This document shows positions 33,419-41,394 of a stretch of 64,000 bases of DNA, piece after piece. The notes beneath the pieces are model-generated. The model was given only the letters and a program-made list of their open reading frames with translations, had not been told where the DNA came from and searched no databases. Location: NCBI RefSeq assembly GCF_027943945.1, contig NZ_AP027141.1, positions 2,232,001 to 2,296,000 of the forward strand, written 5' to 3'. The translations under genes and the position numbers were made by a program. Source of the stretch: Microbacterium terricola (GTDB lineage: Bacteria; Actinomycetota; Actinomycetes; Actinomycetales; Microbacteriaceae). Numbering within the stretch: position 1 is the first letter of the stretch; the number at the start of each line of letters is the position of its first letter.

Positions 33419-33826
33419 ATGACGACGCGACAGACGGCTCCGATCGCCGCACCCATGAGCAGCTACGAAGGCTCATGTTCGGGCGATGCGGGCGACGGAC
33501 GCGCGATCCGCGAGGTGCTCGACCGGATCGGCGACAAGTGGTCGCTGCTGGTCATCGGCACGCTCCGCCGCGAGCGCCTGCGCTTCAGCGAGCTGCAGCG
33601 CCACATCCCGGGGGTGTCGCAGCGGATGCTCACCCTCACCCTGCGTCAGCTCGAGCGGGACGGACTCATCACCCGCACGGTGCACGCCGAGGTGCCGCCG
33701 CGCGTGGAATACGAGCTCACCGAGCTCGGCACGACGCTGATCCAGGTGGCGACGGCCCTGGCCGACTGGGCGACGAGCGAGTATCCCCGGATCGAAGCCT
33801 CGCGGGCCGCCTACGACGCGCGCTGA
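33419..33826 (+). CDS. HxlR-family transcriptional regulator
   Basis: The 135-residue winged-helix protein contains IREVLDRIGDKWSLLVIGTL, RFSELQRHIPGVSQRMLTLTLRQLERDGLITR and VEYELTELG, the HxlR core. A single N-terminal Cys (SSYEGSCSGDAG) lies where YodB/QorR-type members carry their redox-sensing cysteine. ATG 33419 follows CGAGG; ATG 33398 behind AAAAGG is an alternative giving seven more residues. It probably senses quinones or other electrophiles and represses itself and the DoxX gene. Confidence 0.88.
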   Translation: MTTRQTAPIAAPMSSYEGSCSGDAGDGRAIREVLDRIGDKWSLLVIGTLRRERLRFSELQRHIPGVSQRMLTLTLRQLERDGLITRTVHAEVPPRVEYELTELGTTLIQVATALADWATSEYPRIEASRAAYDAR

Positions 33827-33835
33827 GGTCGCGCG

Positions 33836-36040
33836 TCAGCGGTTGCGGAGCGCCCGCGAATCCACCCAGAGCAGGCGCGAGCCGAAGTAGAACTTGTACC
33901 AGATGCGCTGCGCGTCGGTGATCTCTATGGCGGTCCCCGCTTTGAGGGTTCCGGCCGAGCTCCCCCCGGGTCCGGTGCGCATCGTGACGGACTTCGCGGC
34001 CACCATCTGCTTGGCCGGGTACACCTTGGCCTTGCCGAACGACCCGTTGAAGTGCGTGTACACGGTGCGGCTGATCGCCGCCAGGTCGGCCTTCGACGCG
34101 TCGTCGTAGCCGATGATCGACAGGACGTAGGTGGAGCGCTTGCCGTACACGATCGCCGTGTCGGCCTGCAGGAGTCCGGTGGAGATCCACAGGGCCCCCG
34201 GCTTGCTCTGCTGCTTGACTCCGGCCGGGATGCCCGACGGGATCCGGGACGTCCAGATCTGGCTGCCCATCAGGTCGAGCAGGTAGCTCTTCCGCTTCCC
34301 GTCGAGTCCGAGCTCGCCGTTGCGCAGCATCTTCACGAAGCGACTCAGATCGTTCGTGGTCGTGCGGTTGCCCGCGTAGAGGACGCTCGCCCCCTTGGGT
34401 ACGGAGCCGTACGTCGAGTTGCTGAATCCCCATCGTTTCAGTGCGTGATTGAGGTTGCCGATCCCGAACCAGTGCACGATGTCGGCGTGGCAGTAGTTGT
34501 CGGAGGCGTGGATCATGACCCTCAGACACGTGCCGAGGGTGTACCCGGATGCCAGCTTCGTGGACAGGGATGCGGTGCCCGTCTGCACCCGTCGCAGCGC
34601 CGCCCATGCGGCGTAGAGCTTCATCATGCTCGCCGGCTCGAGCCTCGACGACCCGCGGATCGATGTGCTCTGACCCGTGTCGCTCACTTCGCGGACCGTG
34701 ACGGCGTACTTGCCGCCGCGGTTCGCGATCGTCGCGTTGATGGCCGCGGTCAGCGACGCGTTGAGCTTCGGTCGCTGCACCGTGCACGAGGTGTTGGCTG
34801 CCACGGCGGCCGTCAGCCAGTAGGTGGCGCCCACCGGGAGCGGCTTCGCGTTCATGGCGGCGGTCTGCGCCTGCACCTGCGACTGCACGCAGGCGTACAC
34901 CGTGTAGGCCATCGGCTGTCTGGTCGCGCCCGCGAGCGCACCGCCGAGGGCGGCGTCGGCGAGGCTCGAGGGATTCACCATGATCATGCGCGCGGCCCCC
35001 GCGGGGTGCTGTTTCGCGGCAGCGGCGGACAGTCCGTACAGGGTCTCGGAGCTCTTTCGCACCACGTCGAAGCCGGCGCCGGCCAGTGAGCGGTAGAACG
35101 ACGAGCCCACCGACGCCGTGCTGCCCAGGATGACGATCCGCGTCGCCCCCGTCGCCTTGAGAGCTCGCACGGTGGAGTCCGACGCGGCACTCCGCGACCC
35201 GTCGACGAGGAGCGCCGCACGCCCTGTAGCGGCCGCCGCCGCGATGGCGAGCGGGTAGCTCCGCAGCGACGCGCCGGTCAGGTAGACCGCGTCGACCTTT
35301 CCAGGCAGCCGGCTCAGGACCAGGCGCGAGCCGGTGAAGCGGGAGCCGACGGTCATCTTCTCGACGCCTGCGATGCCGCCGAGCGTCGTGTACACGGCCG
35401 AGCGGATGTGCCCGCTCCCCGCGACCACGATGATCTTCGCCGGCTTCAGGCGCTTGAGCTCGGTGACGACCGCACTCGGCACGGCCGTCGACGTCGTGTA
35501 CAGCATCGGCGCGCCGAGCTGGGCGGCGAGCGCGGCGGCGATGGCCGGCCCGACCTCCGCCGATCCCAGCGCCACGACGGCGGTCGACGCCCCGCTGGTG
35601 AACGCCGAGCGCGAGGCACTGGCGGAGCGCGCGTAGACGTCGGCGTCGCCGATCCGCGACGTGGTCGGCACGACGGCGGCCGCTGCCGTGACGGCGTCTG
35701 CCGCATCCTTCGTCCCCGCGCGCGGGGCGACGGTCGGAGACGGGAGCGGCGTGGCGGTCGGGGCCGGCGTGGCCGTGACGTCGGGCGACGCGCTCGGAGT
35801 CGGCGCGGGCGACGGGCTGTCGGCGGGCGTCGGCGAGTCGTCGGGAGCGGGCGAGTCGTCGGGAGCGGCGGTGGGCGTCGCCGATGGTGTGGCGGACGAC
35901 GTCGCAGACGGTGCGGAGCCCGCATCCTCCGCCGTGGCGGACACGGGGACCAGCAGCGCCACGACGACGGCGGCACCGGCCGCGACCGCTGACATCCGGG
36001 TCAGCGACCGACTGCTCTCACTCCGACGACGTATCCACAC
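33836..36040 (-). CDS. Secreted cell-wall-binding-repeat serine hydrolase with C-terminal SH3-like domain
   Basis: The 734-residue protein has a signal peptide (about 1-37, ending ATAED) and a long Pro/Ser/Thr/Ala linker (38-105). Then come CWB2-like cell-wall-binding repeats (DVYARSASASRSAF, VVAGSGHIRSAV, RIVILGSTASVGSSF; about 130-345) and a class-A beta-lactamase-like domain. In that domain Ser471-Met-Met-Lys474 is the SxxK nucleophile, Ser513-Asp-Asn515 the SDN motif and Lys613-Pro-Gly the KTG position. The last 60 residues (SVTMRTGPGGSSAGTLKAGT) are SH3-like. It is probably wall-bound and acts on peptidoglycan or beta-lactams. It starts at GTG 36040; ATG 35995 is possible. Confidence 0.8.
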   Translation of the reverse strand: MWIRRRSESSRSLTRMSAVAAGAAVVVALLVPVSATAEDAGSAPSATSSATPSATPTAAPDDSPAPDDSPTPADSPSPAPTPSASPDVTATPAPTATPLPSPTVAPRAGTKDAADAVTAAAAVVPTTSRIGDADVYARSASASRSAFTSGASTAVVALGSAEVGPAIAAALAAQLGAPMLYTTSTAVPSAVVTELKRLKPAKIIVVAGSGHIRSAVYTTLGGIAGVEKMTVGSRFTGSRLVLSRLPGKVDAVYLTGASLRSYPLAIAAAAATGRAALLVDGSRSAASDSTVRALKATGATRIVILGSTASVGSSFYRSLAGAGFDVVRKSSETLYGLSAAAAKQHPAGAARMIMVNPSSLADAALGGALAGATRQPMAYTVYACVQSQVQAQTAAMNAKPLPVGATYWLTAAVAANTSCTVQRPKLNASLTAAINATIANRGGKYAVTVREVSDTGQSTSIRGSSRLEPASMMKLYAAWAALRRVQTGTASLSTKLASGYTLGTCLRVMIHASDNYCHADIVHWFGIGNLNHALKRWGFSNSTYGSVPKGASVLYAGNRTTTNDLSRFVKMLRNGELGLDGKRKSYLLDLMGSQIWTSRIPSGIPAGVKQQSKPGALWISTGLLQADTAIVYGKRSTYVLSIIGYDDASKADLAAISRTVYTHFNGSFGKAKVYPAKQMVAAKSVTMRTGPGGSSAGTLKAGTAIEITDAQRIWYKFYFGSRLLWVDSRALRNR

Positions 36041-36069
36041 TGTCCTTCGAAGGTAACCCGTGCGGTCAG

Positions 36070-36090
36070 GGTGGCACCCCCTGTGACACC
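36070..36090. promoter_or_regulatory. Inverted repeat in the divergent region upstream of the wall protein and the Cys-rich regulator
   Basis: GGTGGCAC (36070-36077) and GTGACACC (36083-36090) are inverted copies with one internal mismatch and a five-base spacer. It lies in the 124-base spacer between divergent genes and could be an operator. Support is sequence symmetry only. Confidence 0.3.
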
Positions 36091-36152
36091 CGGGATTTCA
36101 CGAAGTCCTCATGCCGCCGCACCAGGGGCACGACCGGTATCCGGTGTGGCGC

Positions 36153-36158
36153 GATAAT
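36153..36158 (+). promoter_or_regulatory. Leaderless-type -10 (GATAAT) of the Cys-rich regulator
   Basis: GATAAT, then CGAACC, then ATG 36165. Five of six bases match TATAAT, and the six-base spacing puts transcription start on the ATG. Confidence 0.6.
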
Positions 36159-36164
36159 CGAACC

Positions 36165-36767
36165 ATGACCCGGCCGGCGTACTCCGCCCTCTCGAGCTAC
36201 TCCCGTGTGCAGATCCTGCGGCAGCTGCAGGCTCGGCCGCGGCGCACCGTCCCCGAGCTCTGCAAGGCGACCGGCCTGCACGCCAACACGGTGCGCGAGC
36301 ACGTCCAGCGGCTCATCGACGGCGGCTACGTCATCGCCGAGACCGAACACCGCACCACCCGCGGGAGGCCACGAGTGCTGTACAGCGCGGCGACCGGCAG
36401 TGCGGCCGCGTCGAGCCCCATCGCCCGGCGCAAGGCCGCGGACGCGGCTCGCCGCGGTGACCTCATGCGCCGGGTGATGCCCTGGACAGATGCCCACCTC
36501 CCCGCCGACGCGGCACACCAGCTCGACGCGCTCGTCGACGACCTCGCCGGAGCCGGCTTCGACCCGGTCGTCGACGAGGCGGGCCTCACGATCGACCTCT
36601 CCCCGTGCCCGCACGCCGAGGCCGACGGCTCGCACCGCGCGGTCCTGTGCGCGGTGCACGTCGGCCTGATGGAGGGCGTCCTCGCCGAGGCGGGCGGCCC
36701 GCTGCATGTGGCCGAGCTCAGGACGACGTGCGATCCGAGCCAGTGCTCCGTGCGACTGCAGGAATGA
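36165..36767 (+). CDS. HTH transcriptional regulator with C-terminal cysteine cluster (SufR-like)
   Basis: The 200-residue protein has a winged helix-turn-helix ([44 protein letters not shown], in two parts at about 13-56) and a wing with [11 protein letters not shown]. The C-terminal half holds Cys148 (SPCPH), Cys162, Cys189 and Cys194, an arrangement resembling Fe-S-binding SufR-type regulators, though the spacing is not identical. It may sense iron-sulfur status, oxygen or NO. It opens the Mo-cofactor/cyd region, and its last 50 bases overlap the 3' end of convergent fdhD. Confidence 0.75.
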   Translation: MTRPAYSALSSYSRVQILRQLQARPRRTVPELCKATGLHANTVREHVQRLIDGGYVIAETEHRTTRGRPRVLYSAATGSAAASSPIARRKAADAARRGDLMRRVMPWTDAHLPADAAHQLDALVDDLAGAGFDPVVDEAGLTIDLSPCPHAEADGSHRAVLCAVHVGLMEGVLAEAGGPLHVAELRTTCDPSQCSVRLQE

Positions 36768-37584
36768 GACGCTCCGACCCTGCGTAGACGTTCATCGAGG
36801 CCCCGCGGAGGAAGCCGATGAGCGAGAGCCCGGCCGACGCGGCCAGTTCGACGGCGAGCGACGACGGGGCCGAGACGGCGGACAGGATCGGGATGCCGGC
36901 CATCACGGCCTTCTGCACGAGCTCGAAGCTCGCCCGCCCCGACACCATCAGCACCTGCCCGCTGAGGGGCAGACGGTCGTGCAGCACGGCCCACCCGACG
37001 ACCTTGTCGACCGCGTTGTGCCGGCCCACGTCCTCGCGGACGACGACGAGCTCACCGGTGACGGCGTCGAACAGCGCGGCCGCGTGCAGCCCGCCGGTCT
37101 TGTCGAAGGCGGCCTGCTCGGCCCGCAGGAGGTCGGGGAACGTGACCAGCAGCTCGGGCGCGATCGTCACAGGATCGGTCGCGACGTCGTACGTCGAGAC
37201 GGTCTGCACCGCGTCGATCGACGCCTTGCCGCACAGGCCGCACGAGCTCGTCGTGTAGAAGTTGCGCGCCGATGCCGGGTCGGGCAGCGCCACCCCGGCG
37301 GCGAGCGCGACGTCGAGGACGTTGTACGTGTTGCCGGTGTCGCCGGGACCTGCGCAGTGGATCGCGGTGCGGAACTGGCCGCCGTGCGAGATCACGCCCT
37401 CCGACACCAGGAAGCCCGCGGCCAGCTCGACGTCGTGGCCCGGCGTCCGCATCGTCACCGCGAGCGGGGTGCCTGCGACGCGGATCTCGAGGGGCTCCTC
37501 GACGGCGAGCGTGTCGGCGCGGCGCGCGGGCGGGACTCCCAGAGTGATCTTCACGACCGGACGGCGTGCGGTGATGCGCCCCAC
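36718..37584 (-). CDS. fdhD: FdhD, sulfur carrier/sulfurtransferase for formate dehydrogenase
   Basis: The 288-residue protein has the FdhD hallmarks: EEPLEIRV near residue 29, [16 protein letters not shown], the CGLCG pair (Cys115, Cys118), [14 protein letters not shown] and [13 protein letters not shown]. FdhD moves sulfur from a cysteine desulfurase to the Mo-bis-MGD cofactor so that the sulfido ligand is present. GTG 37584 lies one base after the moaA stop. The client is probably the FdhF/YdeP-type oxidoreductase at 55.9-58.3 kb. Confidence 0.93.
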   Translation of the reverse strand: MGRITARRPVVKITLGVPPARRADTLAVEEPLEIRVAGTPLAVTMRTPGHDVELAAGFLVSEGVISHGGQFRTAIHCAGPGDTGNTYNVLDVALAAGVALPDPASARNFYTTSSCGLCGKASIDAVQTVSTYDVATDPVTIAPELLVTFPDLLRAEQAAFDKTGGLHAAALFDAVTGELVVVREDVGRHNAVDKVVGWAVLHDRLPLSGQVLMVSGRASFELVQKAVMAGIPILSAVSAPSSLAVELAASAGLSLIGFLRGASMNVYAGSERLIPAVARSTGSDRTSS

Positions 37585-37585
37585 C

Positions 37586-38683
37586 TCAGCCCCCGATGGC
37601 GTTCATGCCGCGCACCGGCTGCAGGAAAGAGGGGTCGTTGATCGCGTGCCCGGGGAGCTTGCCGGCCACGCAGGCGCGCAGCATCCGGTCGATCCCGTCA
37701 CCGGACTCCGCCTCCGTCTCTGCCTCCTGTGACGGTCGCAGGGTCGGCAGCAGGTCGTACTCGCTCGTCGAGAACAGGCAGTTGCGCAGCTGCCCGTCTG
37801 CGGTCAGGCGGAGGCGATCGCAGTCGCCGCAGAACGGTGCGGTCACCGACGCGATCACACCGACCGTGTCGGGCCCGCCATCCAGCAGCCAGCGTTCCGC
37901 CGGCGCTCCCCCGCGGCCAGGGACCGGCGCAAGCGCCCAGCGGGCACCGAGCGCCTCGAGGATCTCGTCGCGCGTGACCATCGACATGCGGTCCCAGGTG
38001 TGACCGGCATCCAGGGGCATCTGCTCGATGAACCTCATCTGCGCATCGTGGGCGATCGCGAACTCCACCAGGTCGACGAGCTCGTCGTCGTTGACGCCGC
38101 GCATGGCGACCGCGTTCAGCTTCAGCGGACGCAGCCCGGATGCCGCTGCCGCCGCGATCCCCTCGAGCACATCGTCGAGCCGGTCACGGCGCGTGAGCTC
38201 GTGGAAGCGGTCGCGTCGCAGGGTGTCGATCGAGATGTTGAGACGGTGCAGCCCCGCCGCCTTCAGCTCCGGCAGGAACTCGGGGAGGCGGATGCCGTTG
38301 GTCGTCATCGCGATCTGCACGGGCGCGCCGTCCGGGGAGGTGATCTCGGCGAGGCGACGAACGACCTCGACGATGTCCGCGCGGAGCAGCGGCTCGCCGC
38401 CGGTCAGACGGAACGTGGTGACCCCCGCGGCGGCGGCGGCACCCGCCACCCGCACGATCTCGTCGAGGGTCAGTATGCTGCTGCGCGCCAGCCACTCGTT
38501 GCCCTGCTCGGGCATGCAGTAGGTGCAGCGCAGCGAGCAGCGGTCAGTCAGCGAGATGCGCAGGTCTCGGTGCACGCGACCGAAGCGGTCGACCAGCGCA
38601 CCGCGGGCGGTCGCATCCGGCTCGGCGGACGCGGCTCCGCTCGCCGGCGCCCTGCGGGCGAGGGTGAGCGGGATCGCGACCAT
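37586..38683 (-). CDS. moaA: GTP 3',8-cyclase MoaA
   Basis: The 365-residue radical SAM enzyme has Cys49-x3-Cys53-x2-Cys56 ([11 protein letters not shown]) for the SAM-binding cluster. A second cluster site lies at [13 protein letters not shown] followed by NCLF, and the C-terminus ends Gly-Gly as needed for activity. It converts GTP to 3',8-cyclo-GTP, the first step of molybdopterin synthesis; MoaC for the next step is at 53.3 kb. The ATG follows TAGCCT by six bases, a leaderless arrangement. fdhD is downstream in the same operon. Confidence 0.95.
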   Translation of the reverse strand: MVAIPLTLARRAPASGAASAEPDATARGALVDRFGRVHRDLRISLTDRCSLRCTYCMPEQGNEWLARSSILTLDEIVRVAGAAAAAGVTTFRLTGGEPLLRADIVEVVRRLAEITSPDGAPVQIAMTTNGIRLPEFLPELKAAGLHRLNISIDTLRRDRFHELTRRDRLDDVLEGIAAAAASGLRPLKLNAVAMRGVNDDELVDLVEFAIAHDAQMRFIEQMPLDAGHTWDRMSMVTRDEILEALGARWALAPVPGRGGAPAERWLLDGGPDTVGVIASVTAPFCGDCDRLRLTADGQLRNCLFSTSEYDLLPTLRPSQEAETEAESGDGIDRMLRACVAGKLPGHAINDPSFLQPVRGMNAIGG

Positions 38684-38689
38684 GGTCCG

Positions 38690-38695
38690 AGGCTA
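38690..38695 (-). promoter_or_regulatory. Leaderless-type -10 (TAGCCT) of moaA-fdhD
   Basis: TAGCCT on the minus strand, CGGACC, then the ATG at 38683. Confidence 0.5.
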
Positions 38696-38806
38696 CCCGC
38701 GCCCAGCAGGCACAGGCGGTCGGATTATTTTGCACGGCCCACCCATCTAGCCACCCTGGGAGCGCGCTGTGTACCGTGACCTTCAGATAGGTGGAAGGGT
38801 TTCGCA

Positions 38807-40252
38807 ATGGATCTTCTCGACCCGCTCCTGCTGGCACGCTGGCAGTTCGGCCTGACGACGCTGTACCACTTCCTGTTCGTGCCGCTCACGCTCGGCATGG
38901 CTCTCACCGTGGCGATCTTCCAGACCACCTGGTTCCGCACGGGCAACGTGAAGTGGCTGCACCTGACGCGGTTCTTCGGCAAGATCTTCCTGATCAACTT
39001 CGCCATGGGCGTGGTCACCGGAATCGTCCAGGAGTTCCAGTTCGGCATGAACTGGTCGTCGTACTCACGCTTCGTGGGCGACGTGTTCGGCGCCCCCCTC
39101 GCCTTCGAGGGCCTGATGGCCTTCTTCTTCGAGGCGACCTTCATCGGCCTGTGGATCTTCGGCTGGGACAAGCTGCCACGAGGCCTGCACCTGGCCAGCA
39201 TCTGGATCGCGACGATCGGCGCCTGGTTCTCGGCGTACTTCATCCTTGCGGCCAACGCGTTCATGCAGAATCCGGTCGGCTACCAGATGGCCCAGGACGG
39301 CGGCCGGGCCGAGATGGCCGACTTCGGCGCCGTCCTGACCAACCCGGTCGCCCTCGCCGCCCTGCCGCACACCCTGTCGGCGGCCTTCATGATGACGGCG
39401 GGCGTCGTCATCTCCGTCGCCGCCTGGCACCTCGCCCGGGGACAGAACCAGGAGATGATGCGCCCCGCGCTGAAGTACGGCCTGTGGGGCATGCTCGTCT
39501 CGTTCGCGTGCGTCGGCCTCTCCGGCGACCAGCTCGGCCTCGTGATGGTGCAGACGCAGCCGATGAAGATGGCCGCCGCGGAGGCGATGTTCGACTCCGC
39601 GTGCGGAGCGGATGCGTCGTTCTCGCTGTTCTCGATCGGCACCCCGGACGGCACGGGCGAGATCTGGTCGCTGCGCGTCCCCTACCTGCTCGCGCTGCTG
39701 TCGACGCACAGCCTGGACGGCTGCGTCGAGGGCATCAACGATCTGAACCTCGAGTACACGACCACGATGTTCCCGCAGTTCGCCGATCAGGTCGACGGCA
39801 ACTTCGCCCCGGTCCTCTGGGTCACGTACTGGTCGTTCCGGTGGATGATCGGCCTCGGCGCGGTGGCGGCCCTGACCGCCGTGGTGGGGTTGTGGCTGAC
39901 CCGCAAGAACGCGAAGCGCGAGGTGCCGCAGTGGGCGTGGAAGCTCGCGATCTGGGCATGGCCGGCCTCGCTCGGCGCGATCCTCGTGGGCTGGATCTTC
40001 ACCGAGATGGGCCGCCAGCCCTGGATCGTGTTCGGCCTCATGCTCACCCAGGACGGCGTCTCCCCGTCGGTGCCCGGCTGGACGGTGCTGATCTCGCTCG
40101 TCGCGTTCACCGCCATCTACGCCGCCCTCGCGGTCGTCGAGGTCGGGCTGATCGTCAAGACGGCGAAGACCGGCCCTGAGCCCCTGCCGGATCCCGACGC
40201 ACCGCATCCGTCCCAGATGTCGGTCGAAGACACCCCGACGACGGTCTACTGA
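38807..40252 (+). CDS. cydA: Cytochrome bd ubiquinol oxidase subunit I
   Basis: The 481-residue membrane protein carries the heme ligands of bd oxidase subunit I: His21 (LYHFLFVPLTLG), His188 (LPHTLSAAF) and Met401 (TEMGRQPW). Glu101 and Glu109 (FEGLMAFFFEATF) are the proton-channel acids. The Q-loop is the short form. It reduces oxygen to water with quinol at low oxygen tension. GGAAGGG precedes the ATG. It is the first gene of cydABDC and lies divergent to moaA. Confidence 0.95.
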   Translation: MDLLDPLLLARWQFGLTTLYHFLFVPLTLGMALTVAIFQTTWFRTGNVKWLHLTRFFGKIFLINFAMGVVTGIVQEFQFGMNWSSYSRFVGDVFGAPLAFEGLMAFFFEATFIGLWIFGWDKLPRGLHLASIWIATIGAWFSAYFILAANAFMQNPVGYQMAQDGGRAEMADFGAVLTNPVALAALPHTLSAAFMMTAGVVISVAAWHLARGQNQEMMRPALKYGLWGMLVSFACVGLSGDQLGLVMVQTQPMKMAAAEAMFDSACGADASFSLFSIGTPDGTGEIWSLRVPYLLALLSTHSLDGCVEGINDLNLEYTTTMFPQFADQVDGNFAPVLWVTYWSFRWMIGLGAVAALTAVVGLWLTRKNAKREVPQWAWKLAIWAWPASLGAILVGWIFTEMGRQPWIVFGLMLTQDGVSPSVPGWTVLISLVAFTAIYAALAVVEVGLIVKTAKTGPEPLPDPDAPHPSQMSVEDTPTTVY

Positions 40253-40264
40253 GGAGGCGGCACC

Positions 40265-41296
40265 ATGGATCTCGCATACGTCTGGTTCTTCATCGTCGGC
40301 GTCCTCTTCGTCGGCTACTTCGTCCTCGACGGCTTCGACTTCGGGGCGGGCATGTCGCTGCCGTTCCTCGGCAAGGACGACATCTCGCGCCGGCAGATCA
40401 TCAACACGATCGGTCCCGTCTGGGATCTCAACGAGACCTGGGTCATCGTCGCCGGCGCCTGCCTGTTCGCCGCGTTCCCGGAGTGGTACGCGACGCTGTT
40501 CAGCGGCTTCTACCTCGCCCTGCTGCTGATCCTGCTCGCCCTGATCGCGCGTGGCGTCTCCTTCGAGTACCGCCACCAGCGGGATTCGCTGAAGTGGAAG
40601 AAGGGCTTCGACACGATGATCGTCATCGGGTCGTTCGTGCCCGCACTGCTCTGGGGCGTCGCCGTGGGCAACATCGTGCAGGGCGTGCCGCTCGATGCCG
40701 ATCACGAGTTCACCGGGTCGCTCCTCACGCTGCTCAACCCGTACGGGCTGTGGGTGGGTGTGACGACGCTGCTGCTCTTCTTCGTGCACGGCGTGTACTT
40801 CATCGGGCTGAAGACGGACGGGCAGGTGCAGCGCGACGCGCAGACACTCGCCAAGCGCCTGGCGATCCCGACGGTGATCTTCGCGGCGGGCTGCGTGCTC
40901 TGGACGCTCGCGATCGCCGCCGGCCGCGACGCGCCGCTGTTCTGGCTGTCGGTCACGTGCGGCGTGGTCGCGGCGGTGTCGCTGCTGATCTCGGTCGCCG
41001 CCAACTGGCGGGGCCGAGACGGCCGGGCGTTCGCCGCGGGTGCCGGGACGATCGTGTTCGCGGTGCTGACCCTGTGGACCGCGCTCTTCCCGTACGTGAT
41101 GCCCTCGTCCACCGACCCGGCGTTCAGTCTGACGATCGAGAACGCGTCGAGCACCGACTACACGCTCACGATCATGACGTGGGCCGCGGTGATCTTCCTC
41201 CCGCTCGTGCTGCTGTACCAGGCGTGGACGTACTGGGTGTTCCGCAAGCGGGTCACGCGGACGCGCATCGAGAAGGCCGCCGCCGCCGTCCACTGA
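40265..41296 (+). CDS. cydB: Cytochrome bd ubiquinol oxidase subunit II
   Basis: The 343-residue subunit has nine membrane helices and the CydB landmarks YFVLDGFDFGAGMSLPFLGKDD (read in two parts, about 19-40), NTIGPVWDLNETWVI, RGVSFEYRHQR and WGVAVGNIVQGVP. It pairs with CydA to form the oxidase. GAGGAGG precedes the ATG, 12 bases after the cydA stop. A long inverted repeat follows before cydD. Confidence 0.94.
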   Translation: MDLAYVWFFIVGVLFVGYFVLDGFDFGAGMSLPFLGKDDISRRQIINTIGPVWDLNETWVIVAGACLFAAFPEWYATLFSGFYLALLLILLALIARGVSFEYRHQRDSLKWKKGFDTMIVIGSFVPALLWGVAVGNIVQGVPLDADHEFTGSLLTLLNPYGLWVGVTTLLLFFVHGVYFIGLKTDGQVQRDAQTLAKRLAIPTVIFAAGCVLWTLAIAAGRDAPLFWLSVTCGVVAAVSLLISVAANWRGRDGRAFAAGAGTIVFAVLTLWTALFPYVMPSSTDPAFSLTIENASSTDYTLTIMTWAAVIFLPLVLLYQAWTYWVFRKRVTRTRIEKAAAAVH

Positions 41297-41309
41297 CCCT
41301 GACCGCCGA

Positions 41310-41375
41310 TCCGTTTACGGACGGGACACGCCGCCTCGGCCAGCGCGTACACGGCGCGTCGCGTCCGTAAACGGA
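41310..41375. repeat. Long inverted repeat between cydB and cydD (paired TCCGT-N2-ACGGA sites)
   Basis: 14-bp arms 41310-41323 and 41362-41375 are perfect complements, and the pairing continues inward with two mismatches for about ten more bases. Each arm is itself a palindrome: TCCGTTTACGGA and TCCGTAAACGGA. Centres are 54 bp apart, about five helical turns. It can act as a hairpin limiting read-through into cydDC or as two operators for a looping regulator. Confidence 0.75.
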
Positions 41376-41394
41376 GGCATGGAAGGATCGACGA

